Below are positions 1-7,209 of a DNA stretch of 36,739 bases, in pieces; the stretch's first letter is position 1; each line of letters begins with the position of its first letter. The translations under genes and the position numbers were made by a program. Below the pieces are notes generated by a model. The model saw only the letters and a list, made by a program, of their open reading frames with translations, was not told the DNA's origin and did no database searches. Source of the stretch: Albibeggiatoa sp964388965 (lineage in GTDB: Bacteria > Pseudomonadota > Gammaproteobacteria > Beggiatoales > Beggiatoaceae); contig CAYMCP010000033.1 in assembly GCA_964388965.1 (NCBI GenBank), forward strand, positions 1-36,739, written 5' to 3'.

Positions 1-74
1 AATTAAGAATGCGGTAATTACCGTAATATGCTGATTTATATATTAATAATATGTTTTCTCATTCACTTATGCTA

Positions 75-105
75 TGTGGTAATGCAGTCACGACGTGCCC
101 GTCGA
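75..105 (-). repeat. Palindromic intergenic repeat, family 1 (partial)
   Basis: Read on the minus strand this is a GACG..CGTC hairpin, then the linker TGACTGCATT, then the start of a second hairpin. It is the same order of parts as the copies near 15480, 33193 and 36642. It lies in the AT-rich stretch before the first gene. Confidence 0.55.
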
Positions 106-220
106 GTACATAATTTAGCCAAACAACTGGATAGCACAAAACTGGAAACATGGGAAACATCGGCAAAGCAGCTAGACACCTAGTGCGTACAGATTTTATT
201 CACTTTTCCAAACTAAAAAA

Positions 221-1342
221 ATGACACCTCATCCATCACATAAATACCGTTTTGCAACTTTTAACACTGCCCTGAGTAGAAAATATGCAGATGAACTCAT
301 TACAGATTTATCGAATAAAAACAATACACAAGCTCGCGCGATTGCTGAAATTATCCAACGTACTCAACCAGATGTTTTAGTATTACAAGAATTTGATTAT
401 GATTCACAAGGTATTGCATTGTCGCTATTTCAAAAAAATTACTTAGCAATCAGTCAAAATGGTGCCTTACCAATTCATTATCCCTACACCTACGTCGCTC
501 CCTCCAATACGGGCATTCTCTCTGGTATGGATTTGGACAATGATGGAAGTATTAACAGTCCTGGAGATGCGTTCGGATTTGGTTTTTTTGAAGGGCAATA
601 TGCCTTTGCTGTATTATCAAAATATCCATTTAAAATCAATAATATTCGTACTTTTCAGTATTTTTTATGGAAAGATATGCCTAATGCAAACCTACCAAAA
701 CACCCCATGACAAACAAAAAATGGTATTCTGATGAAAAATTAAATATTATGCGTTTATCTTCTAAAAATCATGTAGATGTCCCGATTCAATTTCCCGAAA
801 CAACAGTACATATTTTATCTGCACACCCTACCCCGCCCGTTTTTGACGGTATTGAAAAACGCAACGCATTACGCAATCATGATGAAATTCGACTACTAGC
901 GGATTATTTACAACCTGAAACGAGTCAATATATTTACGACGATCAAGGCAAAAAAGGTGGATTACAACATAATGATTATTTTGTCATCATGGGCGATTTA
1001 AATGCAGACCCTCTACACGGCGAAAGTATTGACAACGCAATCATGCAATTACTGCAACATTCAAAAATTCATTCTTCTATTCATCAAGAGGATTTGATTC
1101 CATTTAGTCGCGGTGCTGAAGAAGCAAACAAAAATATAGCTTTTCAAGCTGCTACAACTAGTTGGAACTTGCGAGTAGATTATGTATTAGCATCGAAAAA
1201 TATGAAAATTCGAGATAGTCGCGTATTTTGGCCAACGAAAAAAGACCCACTAGCTTATTTAGTGAACCAAACTAAAGCGCACCATGAGAAAGATACTAGC
1301 TCAGACCACCGCTTAGTATGGCTAGATGCCTGCTTAATATGA
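221..1342 (+). CDS. Endonuclease/exonuclease/phosphatase (EEP) fold hydrolase
   Basis: This is a 373-residue metal-dependent phosphodiesterase or nuclease of the EEP (DNase I-like) fold. The visible fold signature is Asn15 in FNTALS, Glu57 in VLQEF, His202 in SAHPTPP, GDLNADP at 258-264, Asp320 in RVDYVL and SSDHR at 360-364, which together make the catalytic and metal site. A calcium-loop-like segment DLDNDGSIN at 104-112 is inserted early, a feature I recall from secreted EEP proteins. No signal peptide is encoded, however, and an in-frame stop at 173-175 rules out a longer start. There is no clear ribosome site. The gene stands alone and ends before a terminator. Substrate unknown: nucleic acid, phospholipid and sugar phosphate are all possible for this fold. 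The 12 bases at the start codon recur inverted at the stop codon. Confidence 0.85.
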   Translation: MTPHPSHKYRFATFNTALSRKYADELITDLSNKNNTQARAIAEIIQRTQPDVLVLQEFDYDSQGIALSLFQKNYLAISQNGALPIHYPYTYVAPSNTGILSGMDLDNDGSINSPGDAFGFGFFEGQYAFAVLSKYPFKINNIRTFQYFLWKDMPNANLPKHPMTNKKWYSDEKLNIMRLSSKNHVDVPIQFPETTVHILSAHPTPPVFDGIEKRNALRNHDEIRLLADYLQPETSQYIYDDQGKKGGLQHNDYFVIMGDLNADPLHGESIDNAIMQLLQHSKIHSSIHQEDLIPFSRGAEEANKNIAFQAATTSWNLRVDYVLASKNMKIRDSRVFWPTKKDPLAYLVNQTKAHHEKDTSSDHRLVWLDACLI

Positions 1343-1562
1343 GGTGTCATAAAAAAACGCACTTTGTCAGATAAAAAACATAGCAATTCAAAAACTTATC
1401 AGTTTACGAGCTGTTTTAACGCTTGGCTTCATAATACGACCGTTTGCTCATTTAAACCATATATATCTTTGGCGAAATGCACTAGATTTATAGTCAAAGT
1501 TAATGGCACATATATTGTAAATAATAGTGTGACATTTCTCCTTTGTTTGGTTAGTGAGTTTA

Positions 1563-1594
1563 CCTCTTATCTTATTAGGGTAAGAGGTTTTTTT
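1563..1594 (+). terminator. Rho-independent terminator
   Basis: CCTCTTA (1563-1569) pairs with TAAGAGG (1581-1587) across an 11-base loop and is followed by seven T. The T run exists only on the plus strand, so it should end plus-strand transcripts from the EEP gene. It abuts the stop codon of the convergent ATPase F gene. The 250 bases between the EEP stop and this point show no convincing gene. Confidence 0.75.
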
Positions 1595-1910
1595 ATGCCT
1601 TTTCGAGAACTGACGCACCCAACACCCGCATCACCAAATCCTCAACGATTGGGCGATACGTTTCTGGTGTACTTAAAGCTGGAATTTCTGTAATAATGAT
1701 GTTAGCTGATTCGCTTCTGGCGCGCAAAAAAGCCTCTCTAGGTGTCTGTGCAAGCTTATCTTCTAAGAATATTAATGCTTTTTGTTTACGTTTGAGCAAT
1801 TCAGACAATAATTTTTCTACTTCATCCTGTGAAGCATTAGCGAATATTTCAAAACCCAACAACGCGAAACCATCCGCTAAAGCCTCACTACCCATAAAAA
1901 TTAAACGCAT
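1593..1910 (-). CDS. V-type ATP synthase/ATPase subunit F
   Basis: This 105-residue protein fits the small stalk subunit F of V/A-type ATPases, which joins the catalytic head to the rotor. Seen in the sequence: an opening strand MRLIFMG, GFALLGFE near residues 15-22, ALIFLEDKLA in the middle, IIITEIPA, and a closing YRPIVEDLVMRVLG. All match the pattern of the family (strand, GFxLAG, LIxEELA, IVEIP, C-terminal helix). An upstream TTG at 1928 would add six residues, but the ATG at 1910 is preceded by AGGTGG seven bases away and gives the canonical N-terminus. It lies 136 bases downstream of the subunit K gene on the same strand, probably in one transcript. No other ATPase subunit is present in the window. 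Confidence 0.78.
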   Translation of the reverse strand: MRLIFMGSEALADGFALLGFEIFANASQDEVEKLLSELLKRKQKALIFLEDKLAQTPREAFLRARSESANIIITEIPALSTPETYRPIVEDLVMRVLGASVLEKA

Positions 1911-2046
1911 AACCTTACCACCTATCAATAAATATACAAAACTTATTTTATAATATCAGCTAAACTTTTTCAACTCATTGATTATATTGAATAAATTAAG
2001 CTTGCATGACAAATAAAACAAGTTTTGCTTTCCTAAAATGAAAATT

Positions 2047-2490
2047 CTAAATTTTACCTAACATCAAAATCGTGACAACGAGACCATAGATTGCAATACC
2101 CTCAGCGAGACCCAAATAAACCAAAGAACGACCAAAAACCTCTGGTTTTTCCGCGATGACCGCTAATGATGCTGCGCCAACTGGACCTACAGCAATACCA
2201 GCAGCAATTGTCGCGGCTGCTGTAGGGATACCCGCACCGATCATGGCTAAACCCATACCGACTGAAATTTCTCTTGTTGCAGTCGCCGCTTCAGCCGCCA
2301 TAGCATCTTGAATACCTAAGAATAATAACCCAAGTTGTGCACCAACAAACAATAAAAGATTTGCTGCAATAATACCTTTCATACGAGTTTGAGTATTAAT
2401 TTGTTTCGGGGTGTGGTTAAATTCAGCGTACAGCCCTAGCGCAATCATACCGAGTAAACTCATAGTCATAATGGCAAGTAACCAATACAT
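2047..2490 (-). CDS. V-type ATP synthase/ATPase subunit K (membrane rotor ring)
   Basis: This is a 147-residue proteolipid of the c/K ring that carries H+ or Na+ through the membrane sector of V-type ATPases. Four hydrophobic helices are visible. Helices 3 and 4 are well conserved: a glycine/alanine-rich segment with GAGIPTAAATIAAGIAVGP, then EKPEVFGRSLVYLGLAEG, where Glu130 is the ion-binding carboxylate. Helices 1 and 2 are more divergent and carry no matching carboxylate, consistent with one ion site per two hairpins as in NtpK-type subunits. AAGGAGA ten or so bases before the ATG is a strong ribosome site. It is the first gene of a short transcript with subunit F and is divergent from ybeZ. 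The coupling ion cannot be told by eye. Confidence 0.88.
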   Translation of the reverse strand: MYWLLAIMTMSLLGMIALGLYAEFNHTPKQINTQTRMKGIIAANLLLFVGAQLGLLFLGIQDAMAAEAATATREISVGMGLAMIGAGIPTAAATIAAGIAVGPVGAASLAVIAEKPEVFGRSLVYLGLAEGIAIYGLVVTILMLGKI

Positions 2491-2709
2491 TAGCGAAATC
2501 TCCTTATAAATTGGAATGAGATGAATAATATTATTTCTGATTCGTATTGCATGATTATGATAATACTATTTAGTGAGTTTTTCACAAGCACATCACACAT
2601 ATTATTTTACGGAAATAACTCATGATAAGCAGCATTTTTACATTTAGCTCGATGAATCTCTGTGCTAAAATAATAGTCAGCATTTTGATTTTACTAAAGA
2701 ATAATAATT

Positions 2710-3711
2710 TTGAGTAAAGACATCCCTATTACAACGAATTTCGAGCTAACCCCTCCAGACAATCAGCGTCTCGCCAATCTTTGCGGACAATTTGATGAGC
2801 ATCTACGTCAATTAGAACAACGATTTAATGTTGAAATTAACAATCGTGGTCATCAATTTCGTGTCATTGGGATTGAACAAGATGTTAATCATGCGATTGC
2901 TTTATTAACCCAGCTATATCGAGCAACTGTTGAGGAACACCTAAATCCAGAGCGAATTAATTTATTTTCTCAACAAGCAAATGTCGAAGCCGCAGTACGC
3001 GAAAAATCAGAACATATCACCGACACGCAAACGGAAGAAGGTGCAGAAGTCATATTACGCACTCGACACGGTATAATTAAAGGACGTGGTGAAAATCAAC
3101 GTTGCTATTTAAATCGTATTGCACGTCATGATGTTAATTTTGGTATTGGTGTAGCGGGGAGTGGTAAAACCTATTTAGCGGTTGCCTGTGCTGTCGAAGC
3201 ATTAGAGCAAGAGCGAGTACGACGTATTATACTAGTTAGACCTGCGGTAGAAGCCGGTGAACGTTTAGGCTTTTTACCCGGCGATTTGGCGCAGAAAGTA
3301 GACCCCTATTTAAGACCTATTTACGACGCATTATACGAAATGATGGGTTTTGAACGGGTTGCAAAATTAATTGAACGTCAAATTATTGAAATTGCACCTT
3401 TAGCCTATATGCGTGGTCGAACTTTAAATGATTCATTCATCATTTTAGACGAAGCGCAAAATACGACAGTTGAACAAATGAAAATGTTTTTAACGCGCAT
3501 TGGTTTTGGTTCAACGGCTGTCATCACGGGCGATGTTACTCAAATTGATTTACCGCGCCAAACAAAATCCGGTTTACGTCAAGTAATGGAAATTTTAAAA
3601 GACGTTGAAGGAATTAGTTTTACTTATTTCGCGCCTAAAGATGTAGTGCGTCACCCTATTGTATCGCGGATTATTTGTGCCTACGAAGCAGCGGAAAAGT
3701 TAGAAAATTAA
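2710..3711 (+). CDS. ybeZ: PhoH-like ATPase (YbeZ type)
   Basis: A 333-residue PhoH/YbeZ family P-loop ATPase, a cytoplasmic protein linked in E. coli to the endoribonuclease YbeY and ribosome maturation. An N-terminal KH-like region (about 20-75) precedes the ATPase. The Walker A motif GVAGSGKT is at 147-154 and the Walker B segment FIILDEAQN at 243-251, followed by ITGD. The length is normal for YbeZ (about 350). The start is a TTG: an in-frame stop at 2695 leaves no ATG upstream that would fit, and only a weak AAAGAA lies before it. ybeY and lnt, the usual neighbours, are absent here. Instead accA follows 65 bases downstream on the same strand and may share the transcript. Confidence 0.9.
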   Translation: MSKDIPITTNFELTPPDNQRLANLCGQFDEHLRQLEQRFNVEINNRGHQFRVIGIEQDVNHAIALLTQLYRATVEEHLNPERINLFSQQANVEAAVREKSEHITDTQTEEGAEVILRTRHGIIKGRGENQRCYLNRIARHDVNFGIGVAGSGKTYLAVACAVEALEQERVRRIILVRPAVEAGERLGFLPGDLAQKVDPYLRPIYDALYEMMGFERVAKLIERQIIEIAPLAYMRGRTLNDSFIILDEAQNTTVEQMKMFLTRIGFGSTAVITGDVTQIDLPRQTKSGLRQVMEILKDVEGISFTYFAPKDVVRHPIVSRIICAYEAAEKLEN

Positions 3712-3776
3712 GCTTTAAATTAGCTATAACATCATAGAAAAATCATTTATTTAAATCTAAAAAATGTAGGACATCA

Positions 3777-4742
3777 ATGAACCTTAACTTTCTTGATTTT
3801 GAACAACCAATTGCAGAACTAGAAGCAAAAATTGAAGAATTGCGTTATGTTAGCCACGACAACGATATTAATATCAGCGATGAAATTGAGCGTCTCAAGA
3901 CCAAAAGTCAGGAGTTAACCAAGTCTATTTTTTCATCACTAACCGCTTGGCAAATTTCACAATTAGCGCGTCACCCACAGCGACCTTACACTTTAGATTA
4001 TATTGAAAATGTATTTACAGACTTTCATGAATTACATGGTGATCGCGCTTATGCTGATGATCCTGCATTAGTTTGTGGTTTAGCCCGTTTAGGTGAGCGT
4101 CCAGTAACAGTAATTGGGCAGCAAAAAGGACGTGATACAAAAGAGAAAATTCAGCGTAACTTTGGTATGCCACGCCCAGAAGGTTATCGAAAAGCGTTGC
4201 GTTTAATGAAAATGGCAGAACGGTTTAAATTACCTATTTTAACTTTTATTGATACACCCGGTGCTTATCCCGGCGTTGACGCGGAAGAGCGTGGACAAAG
4301 TGAGGCGATTGCACGTAATTTATACGAAATGTCGAGTTTAAAAACACCTATCATTTGCACCATAATTGGTGAAGGTGGTTCTGGCGGTGCGTTAGCGATT
4401 GGTGTCGGCGATAAAGTTTGTATGTTGGAATACAGCACTTATTCAGTCATTTCGCCAGAGGGTTGTGCTTCGATTTTGTGGAAAAGTGCGGAAAAAGCAC
4501 CAGATGCGGCGGAGGCAATGAATATGACTTCTGGACGTTTAAAAGAATTAGGTTTAATTGACGAAATCATTGCCGAACCATTAGGCGGAGCGCACCGTAA
4601 TATGTCAGCGATGTATGAAAATTTAACCCAAACTATGAATAATTTGCTAGATGATCTGGAAAAGCAATCAATTGAAGAACTCGTTGAAGCGCGTTATCAA
4701 CGGTTTATGAATTTTGGCGAATATATTGAAGAAAATATTTAA
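3777..4742 (+). CDS. accA: Acetyl-CoA carboxylase carboxyltransferase subunit alpha
   Basis: The alpha subunit of the acetyl-CoA carboxylase carboxyltransferase, which with AccD moves CO2 from biotin on AccB to acetyl-CoA and makes malonyl-CoA for fatty acid synthesis. The 321-residue length matches E. coli AccA (319). Seen: an N-terminal helical region starting LNFLDFEQPI, the block HPQRPYTLDYI, GDRAYADD, IGQQKGRDTKE, the PEGYRKALRLMKMAE helix, FIDTPGAYPG, and GEGGSGGALAI, which shapes the oxyanion site, then SPEGCASILWK. The frame is intact throughout. The start is the ATG at 3777 with AGGA eight bases before it. accD and other fatty acid genes are not adjacent. Confidence 0.97.
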   Translation: MNLNFLDFEQPIAELEAKIEELRYVSHDNDINISDEIERLKTKSQELTKSIFSSLTAWQISQLARHPQRPYTLDYIENVFTDFHELHGDRAYADDPALVCGLARLGERPVTVIGQQKGRDTKEKIQRNFGMPRPEGYRKALRLMKMAERFKLPILTFIDTPGAYPGVDAEERGQSEAIARNLYEMSSLKTPIICTIIGEGGSGGALAIGVGDKVCMLEYSTYSVISPEGCASILWKSAEKAPDAAEAMNMTSGRLKELGLIDEIIAEPLGGAHRNMSAMYENLTQTMNNLLDDLEKQSIEELVEARYQRFMNFGEYIEENI

Positions 4743-4772
4743 ATACAACAACATGTTGTGTTGCCACGAATT

Positions 4773-4796
4773 TGTAGAAAAGCAGTCAAGACGCGG
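4773..4796 (-). repeat. Palindromic intergenic repeat, family 1 (degraded)
   Basis: On the minus strand the order is CCGCGTC, TTGACTGC and TTTTCTACA, the linker and flanks of the family-1 repeat with one hairpin arm missing. A separate perfect palindrome, ACAACATGTTGT, lies at 4748-4759 just after accA. Confidence 0.45.
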
Positions 4797-4907
4797 AACT
4801 GTATCAGGTATTTCGATGTTAATGGTTTGCGTGATTTACCTCCAACAAAAATAGTAATCGTTCAAACCTTAACGATATGGCACAGTAACCCACATTGGGC
4901 GCGGAAT

Positions 4908-4961
4908 TTAAAAAAAGTTTATTTTAGTAACCTCTTTGGTATCAAGAATGTAATCAATCAT
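4908..4961 (-). pseudogene. Remnant of a PIN-domain (VapC-type) toxin N-terminus
   Basis: A 17-codon open frame begins MIDYILDT, the usual opening of VapC PIN toxins up to the first metal-binding Asp (normally ILDTN), and then leaves the family and stops. Its ATG follows one base after the stop of the frame-restored antitoxin at 4963, which is the normal vapB-vapC spacing. I infer that the rest of the toxin was deleted. Only about eight residues support the call. Confidence 0.45.
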
Positions 4962-4962
4962 C

Positions 4963-5176
4963 CTAATTTCTTTCCCATTCTGAGCGTAGTTCATTTTGCC
5001 ATTGTGCAAGGGGGGTCGGTTATTGCTGCAAAGCTGCTAATAGAGCCTGCAAATTGATTTATGTCTGAGATTTCTTCTTGTTCAATAATTTCAATTTTTT
5101 GTTTTGGTAAACCTTGGAGCATCGCTAATAGTGTGTCGTATAATGTTTCGTCTATATTGAGTGTTACGGTTTTCAC
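4963..5176 (-). pseudogene. Frameshifted VapB-type antitoxin
   Basis: Begins at a GTG as MKTVTLNIDETLYDTLL, a small antitoxin-like strand-helix start. The reading frame runs into a premature stop at 4991. If one base is removed from the six-G tract at 5010-5015, it continues as DPLAQWQNELRSEWERN and stops at 4963. That DP..WQNE.R.EW ending is the common C-terminus of VapB-like antitoxins. The restored protein would be 70 residues and is followed directly by a PIN toxin remnant. The partner toxin is gone, so loss of selection is likely. Phase variation through the G tract and a sequencing indel are alternatives. Confidence 0.6.
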
Positions 5177-5223
5177 GAGAATTTCACCATAAAAGTAGTC
5201 TGTTGTTTGTATCTTTTAAATTC

Positions 5224-5330
5224 AATTATCATTCTCCCAATAAAAAAACGCAACCCAGCCAATGCCAAGTTACGTTTTTTAAATGACGTAGCGCGTATTG
5301 ATTGCATTTCTACAAGCTTGTAGGAACGAG
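5224..5330. repeat. TA-module spacer repeat: family 2 terminator unit plus family 1 hairpin
   Basis: Opens with AATTATCATTCTCCCAATA, continues through a hairpin-terminator segment, and then joins a family-1 element (GACG..CGT, TTGATTGCATTTC, TACAAGCTTGTA, GGAACGAG). The same compound order recurs at 6096-6200. Shorter copies of the first part lie at 8936-8997, 9546-9605 and 10668-10697. Every copy sits between two TA modules or at the island edge. Read on the minus strand, the AATTATC end reads GATAATT, a possible -10 element for the next gene. Confidence 0.75.
5242..5280. terminator. Bidirectional terminator hairpin in the spacer repeat
   Basis: A run of A, then ACGCAAC (5248-5254), pairs with GTTACGT (5269-5275) with one G-T wobble, followed by a run of T. 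Both strands therefore read stem plus T tract. It would end minus-strand transcripts from 5338-5950. Confidence 0.6.
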
Positions 5331-5337
5331 GCATTTT

Positions 5338-5595
5338 TTAGCAGATTTTATTTCTGTAGGTAGAATTCTGCATAACCAATGACTTTGCAACAGATTCATT
5401 CAAAAAAACAGGTGAAAAGCACTTAGATGGATAAAGGTAATCTTCGCCTTCTTCATCAATTACGCGGATTTCGTGATATTTCTCTGCTTCTTTGTCTGGC
5501 AACGATTGATATATTTTCCACTGTTCAAGGGATTCTTCGTTTCCAGTATTGTCAATACAGACAACAAGTCGTTTTTCGCCAAAATGGTCTATCAT
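5338..5595 (-). CDS. Conserved small hypothetical protein (VVCIDN / DESGEDYLYP type)
   Basis: An 85-residue soluble protein with RLVVCIDNTGNEES near the start, LPDKEAEKY in the middle, and VIDEEGEDYLYPSKCFSPV. I recall this pattern as a widespread uncharacterised family in cyanobacteria and sulfur bacteria, often beside the family encoded at 5605-5950. That is memory and was not checked. The start codon is nine bases after the stop of the upstream gene, so the two form an operon, an arrangement typical of TA pairs. No catalytic motif is recognisable and function is unknown. The ribosome site is weak (GAGAA). Confidence 0.65.
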   Translation of the reverse strand: MIDHFGEKRLVVCIDNTGNEESLEQWKIYQSLPDKEAEKYHEIRVIDEEGEDYLYPSKCFSPVFLNESVAKSLVMQNSTYRNKIC

Positions 5596-5604
5596 AATGT
5601 TTTC

Positions 5605-5950
5605 TCACAAATAATATTTTACTTTAATGTTTTTCTTGCCAATACCATGCGCTTCAAACCAATGGATTTCACATAATCTAATTGAATCATCTGAAAGACG
5701 CACTTCGGCAATTCCTTTCATTTTTCTCCAGCTACCATGCCCATACATTTTTTCAAGTCTTTTCCTGATTTTTACAGAAGAGCCTTTTGCAATGACTTCT
5801 ACATTACGAATCTCTCCTGAAAACTCTGAAAAAGTTTGTAAGTCATTGATTTTAGGTGGAGCGTATTTGCATAAGTGATTGATTTTATTATAGGCAAAAA
5901 AAGTTTTTCGGAGTTCTCAGAATCTCTCCTAATATTTCTCTAATTTGCAT
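5605..5950 (-). pseudogene. Frameshifted small protein (HWFEAHGIGKK family)
   Basis: Opens at the ATG at 5950 as MQIREILGEILRTPKNFF and hits a stop at 5888-5890. Removing one base from the seven-base A/T tract at 5896-5902 fuses it to an open frame that runs 90 more codons with no start of its own. It includes YAPPKINDL, SSVKIRKRLEKMYGHGSW, RKMKG and a closing EIHWFEAHGIGKK, and ends at 5605. The restored length is 114 residues. The C-terminal motif belongs, as I recall, to an uncharacterised family that neighbours the one at 5338-5595. The pair looks like a TA or TA-like module now broken by one base, or phase-variable at the tract. Confidence 0.6.
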
Positions 5951-5975
5951 GACTGTAGCTTTATATTGACTCGTT

Positions 5976-6065
5976 TTATTCTTTCTTAAGCAAAGCAATA
6001 ATTTCTTGTAATTGAGAGAGTTGTTGTTTGAGGTATTCGATTTCTTTATCTTTTGATTGATTCAT
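5976..6065 (-). pseudogene. Duplicated coiled-coil tail of the XRE regulator (29-codon ORF)
   Basis: A complete mini-ORF, MNQSKDKEIEYLKQQ and onward to LLKKE, whose DNA at 5981-6065 is identical over 85 bases to 7447-7531, the C-terminal coding end of the XRE gene. The helix-turn-helix part is missing. It lies 25 bases before the start of the 5605-5950 gene, just as the full XRE gene lies directly before its own TA pair. It may be a scar of duplication and deletion or a free coiled-coil peptide. Confidence 0.6.
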
Positions 6066-6095
6066 GTAATGTATTCCTAAAATAGAATCTCACTT

Positions 6096-6200
6096 AATTA
6101 TCATTGTCCCAATAACGCAACCCAGTCAATGCCAAGTTACGTTATTTAAATGATGCGGCGCGTCTTGACTGCATTATCACAAACCTGTAGGAACGAGATA
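6096..6200. repeat. TA-module spacer repeat, second compound copy
   Basis: Same order as 5224-5330: AATTATCATTGTCCCAATA, CGCAACCCAGTCAATGCCAAGTT, then GCGGCGCGTC, TTGACTGCATT and a degraded second hairpin ending GTAGGAACGAGATAAC. The flanking A and T runs of the terminator part are shortened here, so it should terminate less well. Confidence 0.7.
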
Positions 6201-6210
6201 ACTCATATTT

Positions 6211-6662
6211 TCATGGTAAATTTTCTAAATCGCTTAAATCTTTGTAGCGTCCACTGGCTTTTTTGTTTTGTTTGAGATGTTGCAAGCTAATGAGATTAAT
6301 TTCAATTCCATCAATAGTATCAATCGTTCTCTGGTTATAACAAGTCTCAAAATCAACACCTGAAATGGTGGTTAAGATTTCAAGGCGTACAGGCGGAATA
6401 CCCATACGAATGATTTTATTTTCTTGTAAAAATAGCTCGTTTGATAGTTCTGGTACGTCAAAGCCGAATTCTTGCAAGGCATTTACTATTTTTTTAGCAT
6501 TATCAGTACTGATAGCTATCCCCAAATATCCATATCTACTGTTGCTCGTGGATAACCATAATAGCTGACAGCATAGCCGCCAATCAGTAAATATTTAATT
6601 TGGTGTGCATTCAGTAATTGTAAGAATTCTTTGAAGTCTGGTGGTAAGTGGGTCGTAGCCAT
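6211..6662 (-). pseudogene. Frameshifted MNT-type nucleotidyltransferase (TA toxin/antitoxin class)
   Basis: The N-terminal part starts at the ATG at 6662 with PDFKEFLQLLNAHQIKYL, then the nucleotidyltransferase signature GGYAVSYYGYPRATVDMDIW (GG, then DxD). The frame stops right after DIW. The remaining 100 residues, with AISTDNAKKIVNALQEFGF, RLEILTTISGVDF and a closing ASGRYKDLSDLENLP, are open in another frame down to 6211. Adding one base at, or removing two from, the four-C tract at 6520-6523 rejoins them to about 150 residues. Enzymes of this class adenylylate tRNA or toxins in MNT-type TA systems. The first 68 bases overlap the upstream small gene in a different frame. Confidence 0.7.
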
Positions 6663-6798
6663 AGACAATTTTTCTCATTAATTCTAGTGCTTCTAAACGT
6701 TGTGTAGGGCTTTGGTTAAGCCAATAGATTTTTTCATCAGTTTCGTCTGTTAGTGAAGCGACTGAAAAAACGTGTTTATTTAAGTTGACTGTTTGCAT
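6595..6798 (-). CDS. Small partner protein of the nucleotidyltransferase
   Basis: A 67-residue protein, MQTVNLNKHVFSVASL then YWLNQSPTQRLEALELMR and YGYDPLTTRLQRIL. The segment around YWL..PQQRLEALE.MR..YGYDP.T.RLQR is, as I recall, typical of short genes placed directly before such nucleotidyltransferases. The ATG at 6798 is preferred over the TTG at 6804. Its 3' end overlaps the nucleotidyltransferase start by 68 bases in another frame, and both readings look family-like. Immediately upstream is the second partial copy of the XRE tail, whose AAGAAAGAAG may serve as its ribosome site. Probably the antitoxin or a structural partner. Confidence 0.6.
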   Translation of the reverse strand: MQTVNLNKHVFSVASLTDETDEKIYWLNQSPTQRLEALELMRKIVYGYDPLTTRLQRILTITECTPN

Positions 6799-6808
6799 TT
6801 TCAATCTT

Positions 6809-6841
6809 CTTTCTTAAGCAAAGCAATAATTTCTTGTAATT
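6809..6841 (-). repeat. Third, partial copy of the XRE C-terminal coding segment
   Basis: 33 bases identical to 5981-6013 and 7447-7479, coding for LQEIIALLKK in the same frame. It abuts the stop codon of the DUF5615 toxin gene at 6842 and leads straight into the small gene starting at 6798. Confidence 0.8.
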
Positions 6842-7207
6842 TTATAAATGCGTGTTAAGCAAAGGTCGCATTCTAATTCGATGTTCTTCAATGACAGAAA
6901 AATATCCAATCCAGTCTTGATGATTGTTAAAAACTGATAGTACAAATTTTGCGACATATTCAGAAGATGGTGTAGGAATACGCAGTAAAATAATGCCACA
7001 TGAAGCAGGTAATTTTTCACGATAAGCCAGTTCACCAAAATCTTTATCAAATGTGAGTAAAATCCGTTTTTCTTGTTCTGCCCATGCCAATACTTCTGTA
7101 TCGGGAATACCTGGCGCTGCTTCACGTATCCAAACTATATCATATCCTGCTTTTCGTAGTGCTTGTACGGCATCTAAGGGAAAATTTTCATTTGCGAGTA
7201 AACGCAT
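6842..7207 (-). CDS. DUF5615 PIN-like toxin
   Basis: A 121-residue PIN-like protein of the DUF5615 family, presumed RNase toxins paired with DUF433 antitoxins. Visible marks: LLANENFP at residues 3-10 carrying the first acidic residue, ALRKAGYDIVW, PGIPDTEVLAWA, and RILLTFDKDFGEL with the paired aspartates of the metal site. Length and order are normal for the family. The start is two bases after the stop of the DUF433 gene, giving a tight antitoxin-toxin operon with the XRE gene in front. The frame is intact, unlike several neighbours, so this may be one of the few working modules here. Confidence 0.85.
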   Translation of the reverse strand: MRLLANENFPLDAVQALRKAGYDIVWIREAAPGIPDTEVLAWAEQEKRILLTFDKDFGELAYREKLPASCGIILLRIPTPSSEYVAKFVLSVFNNHQDWIGYFSVIEEHRIRMRPLLNTHL

Positions 7208-7209
7208 AT

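Noticed and set aside
28..183. 51-codon frame with a hydrophobic start before the EEP gene
   Set aside because: Weak ribosome site, and half of it is the palindromic repeat at 75-105; more likely chance coding. A perfect palindrome CGGTAATTACCG at 12-23 lies just before it but has no clear role.
1364..1693. 109-codon plus-strand frame after the EEP gene
   Set aside because: It crosses the terminator and the 3' end of the ATPase F gene and has no recognisable content.
4758..5057. 99-codon plus-strand frame
   Set aside because: Antisense to the frameshifted antitoxin and PIN remnant; only the DVNGL scrap is of interest.
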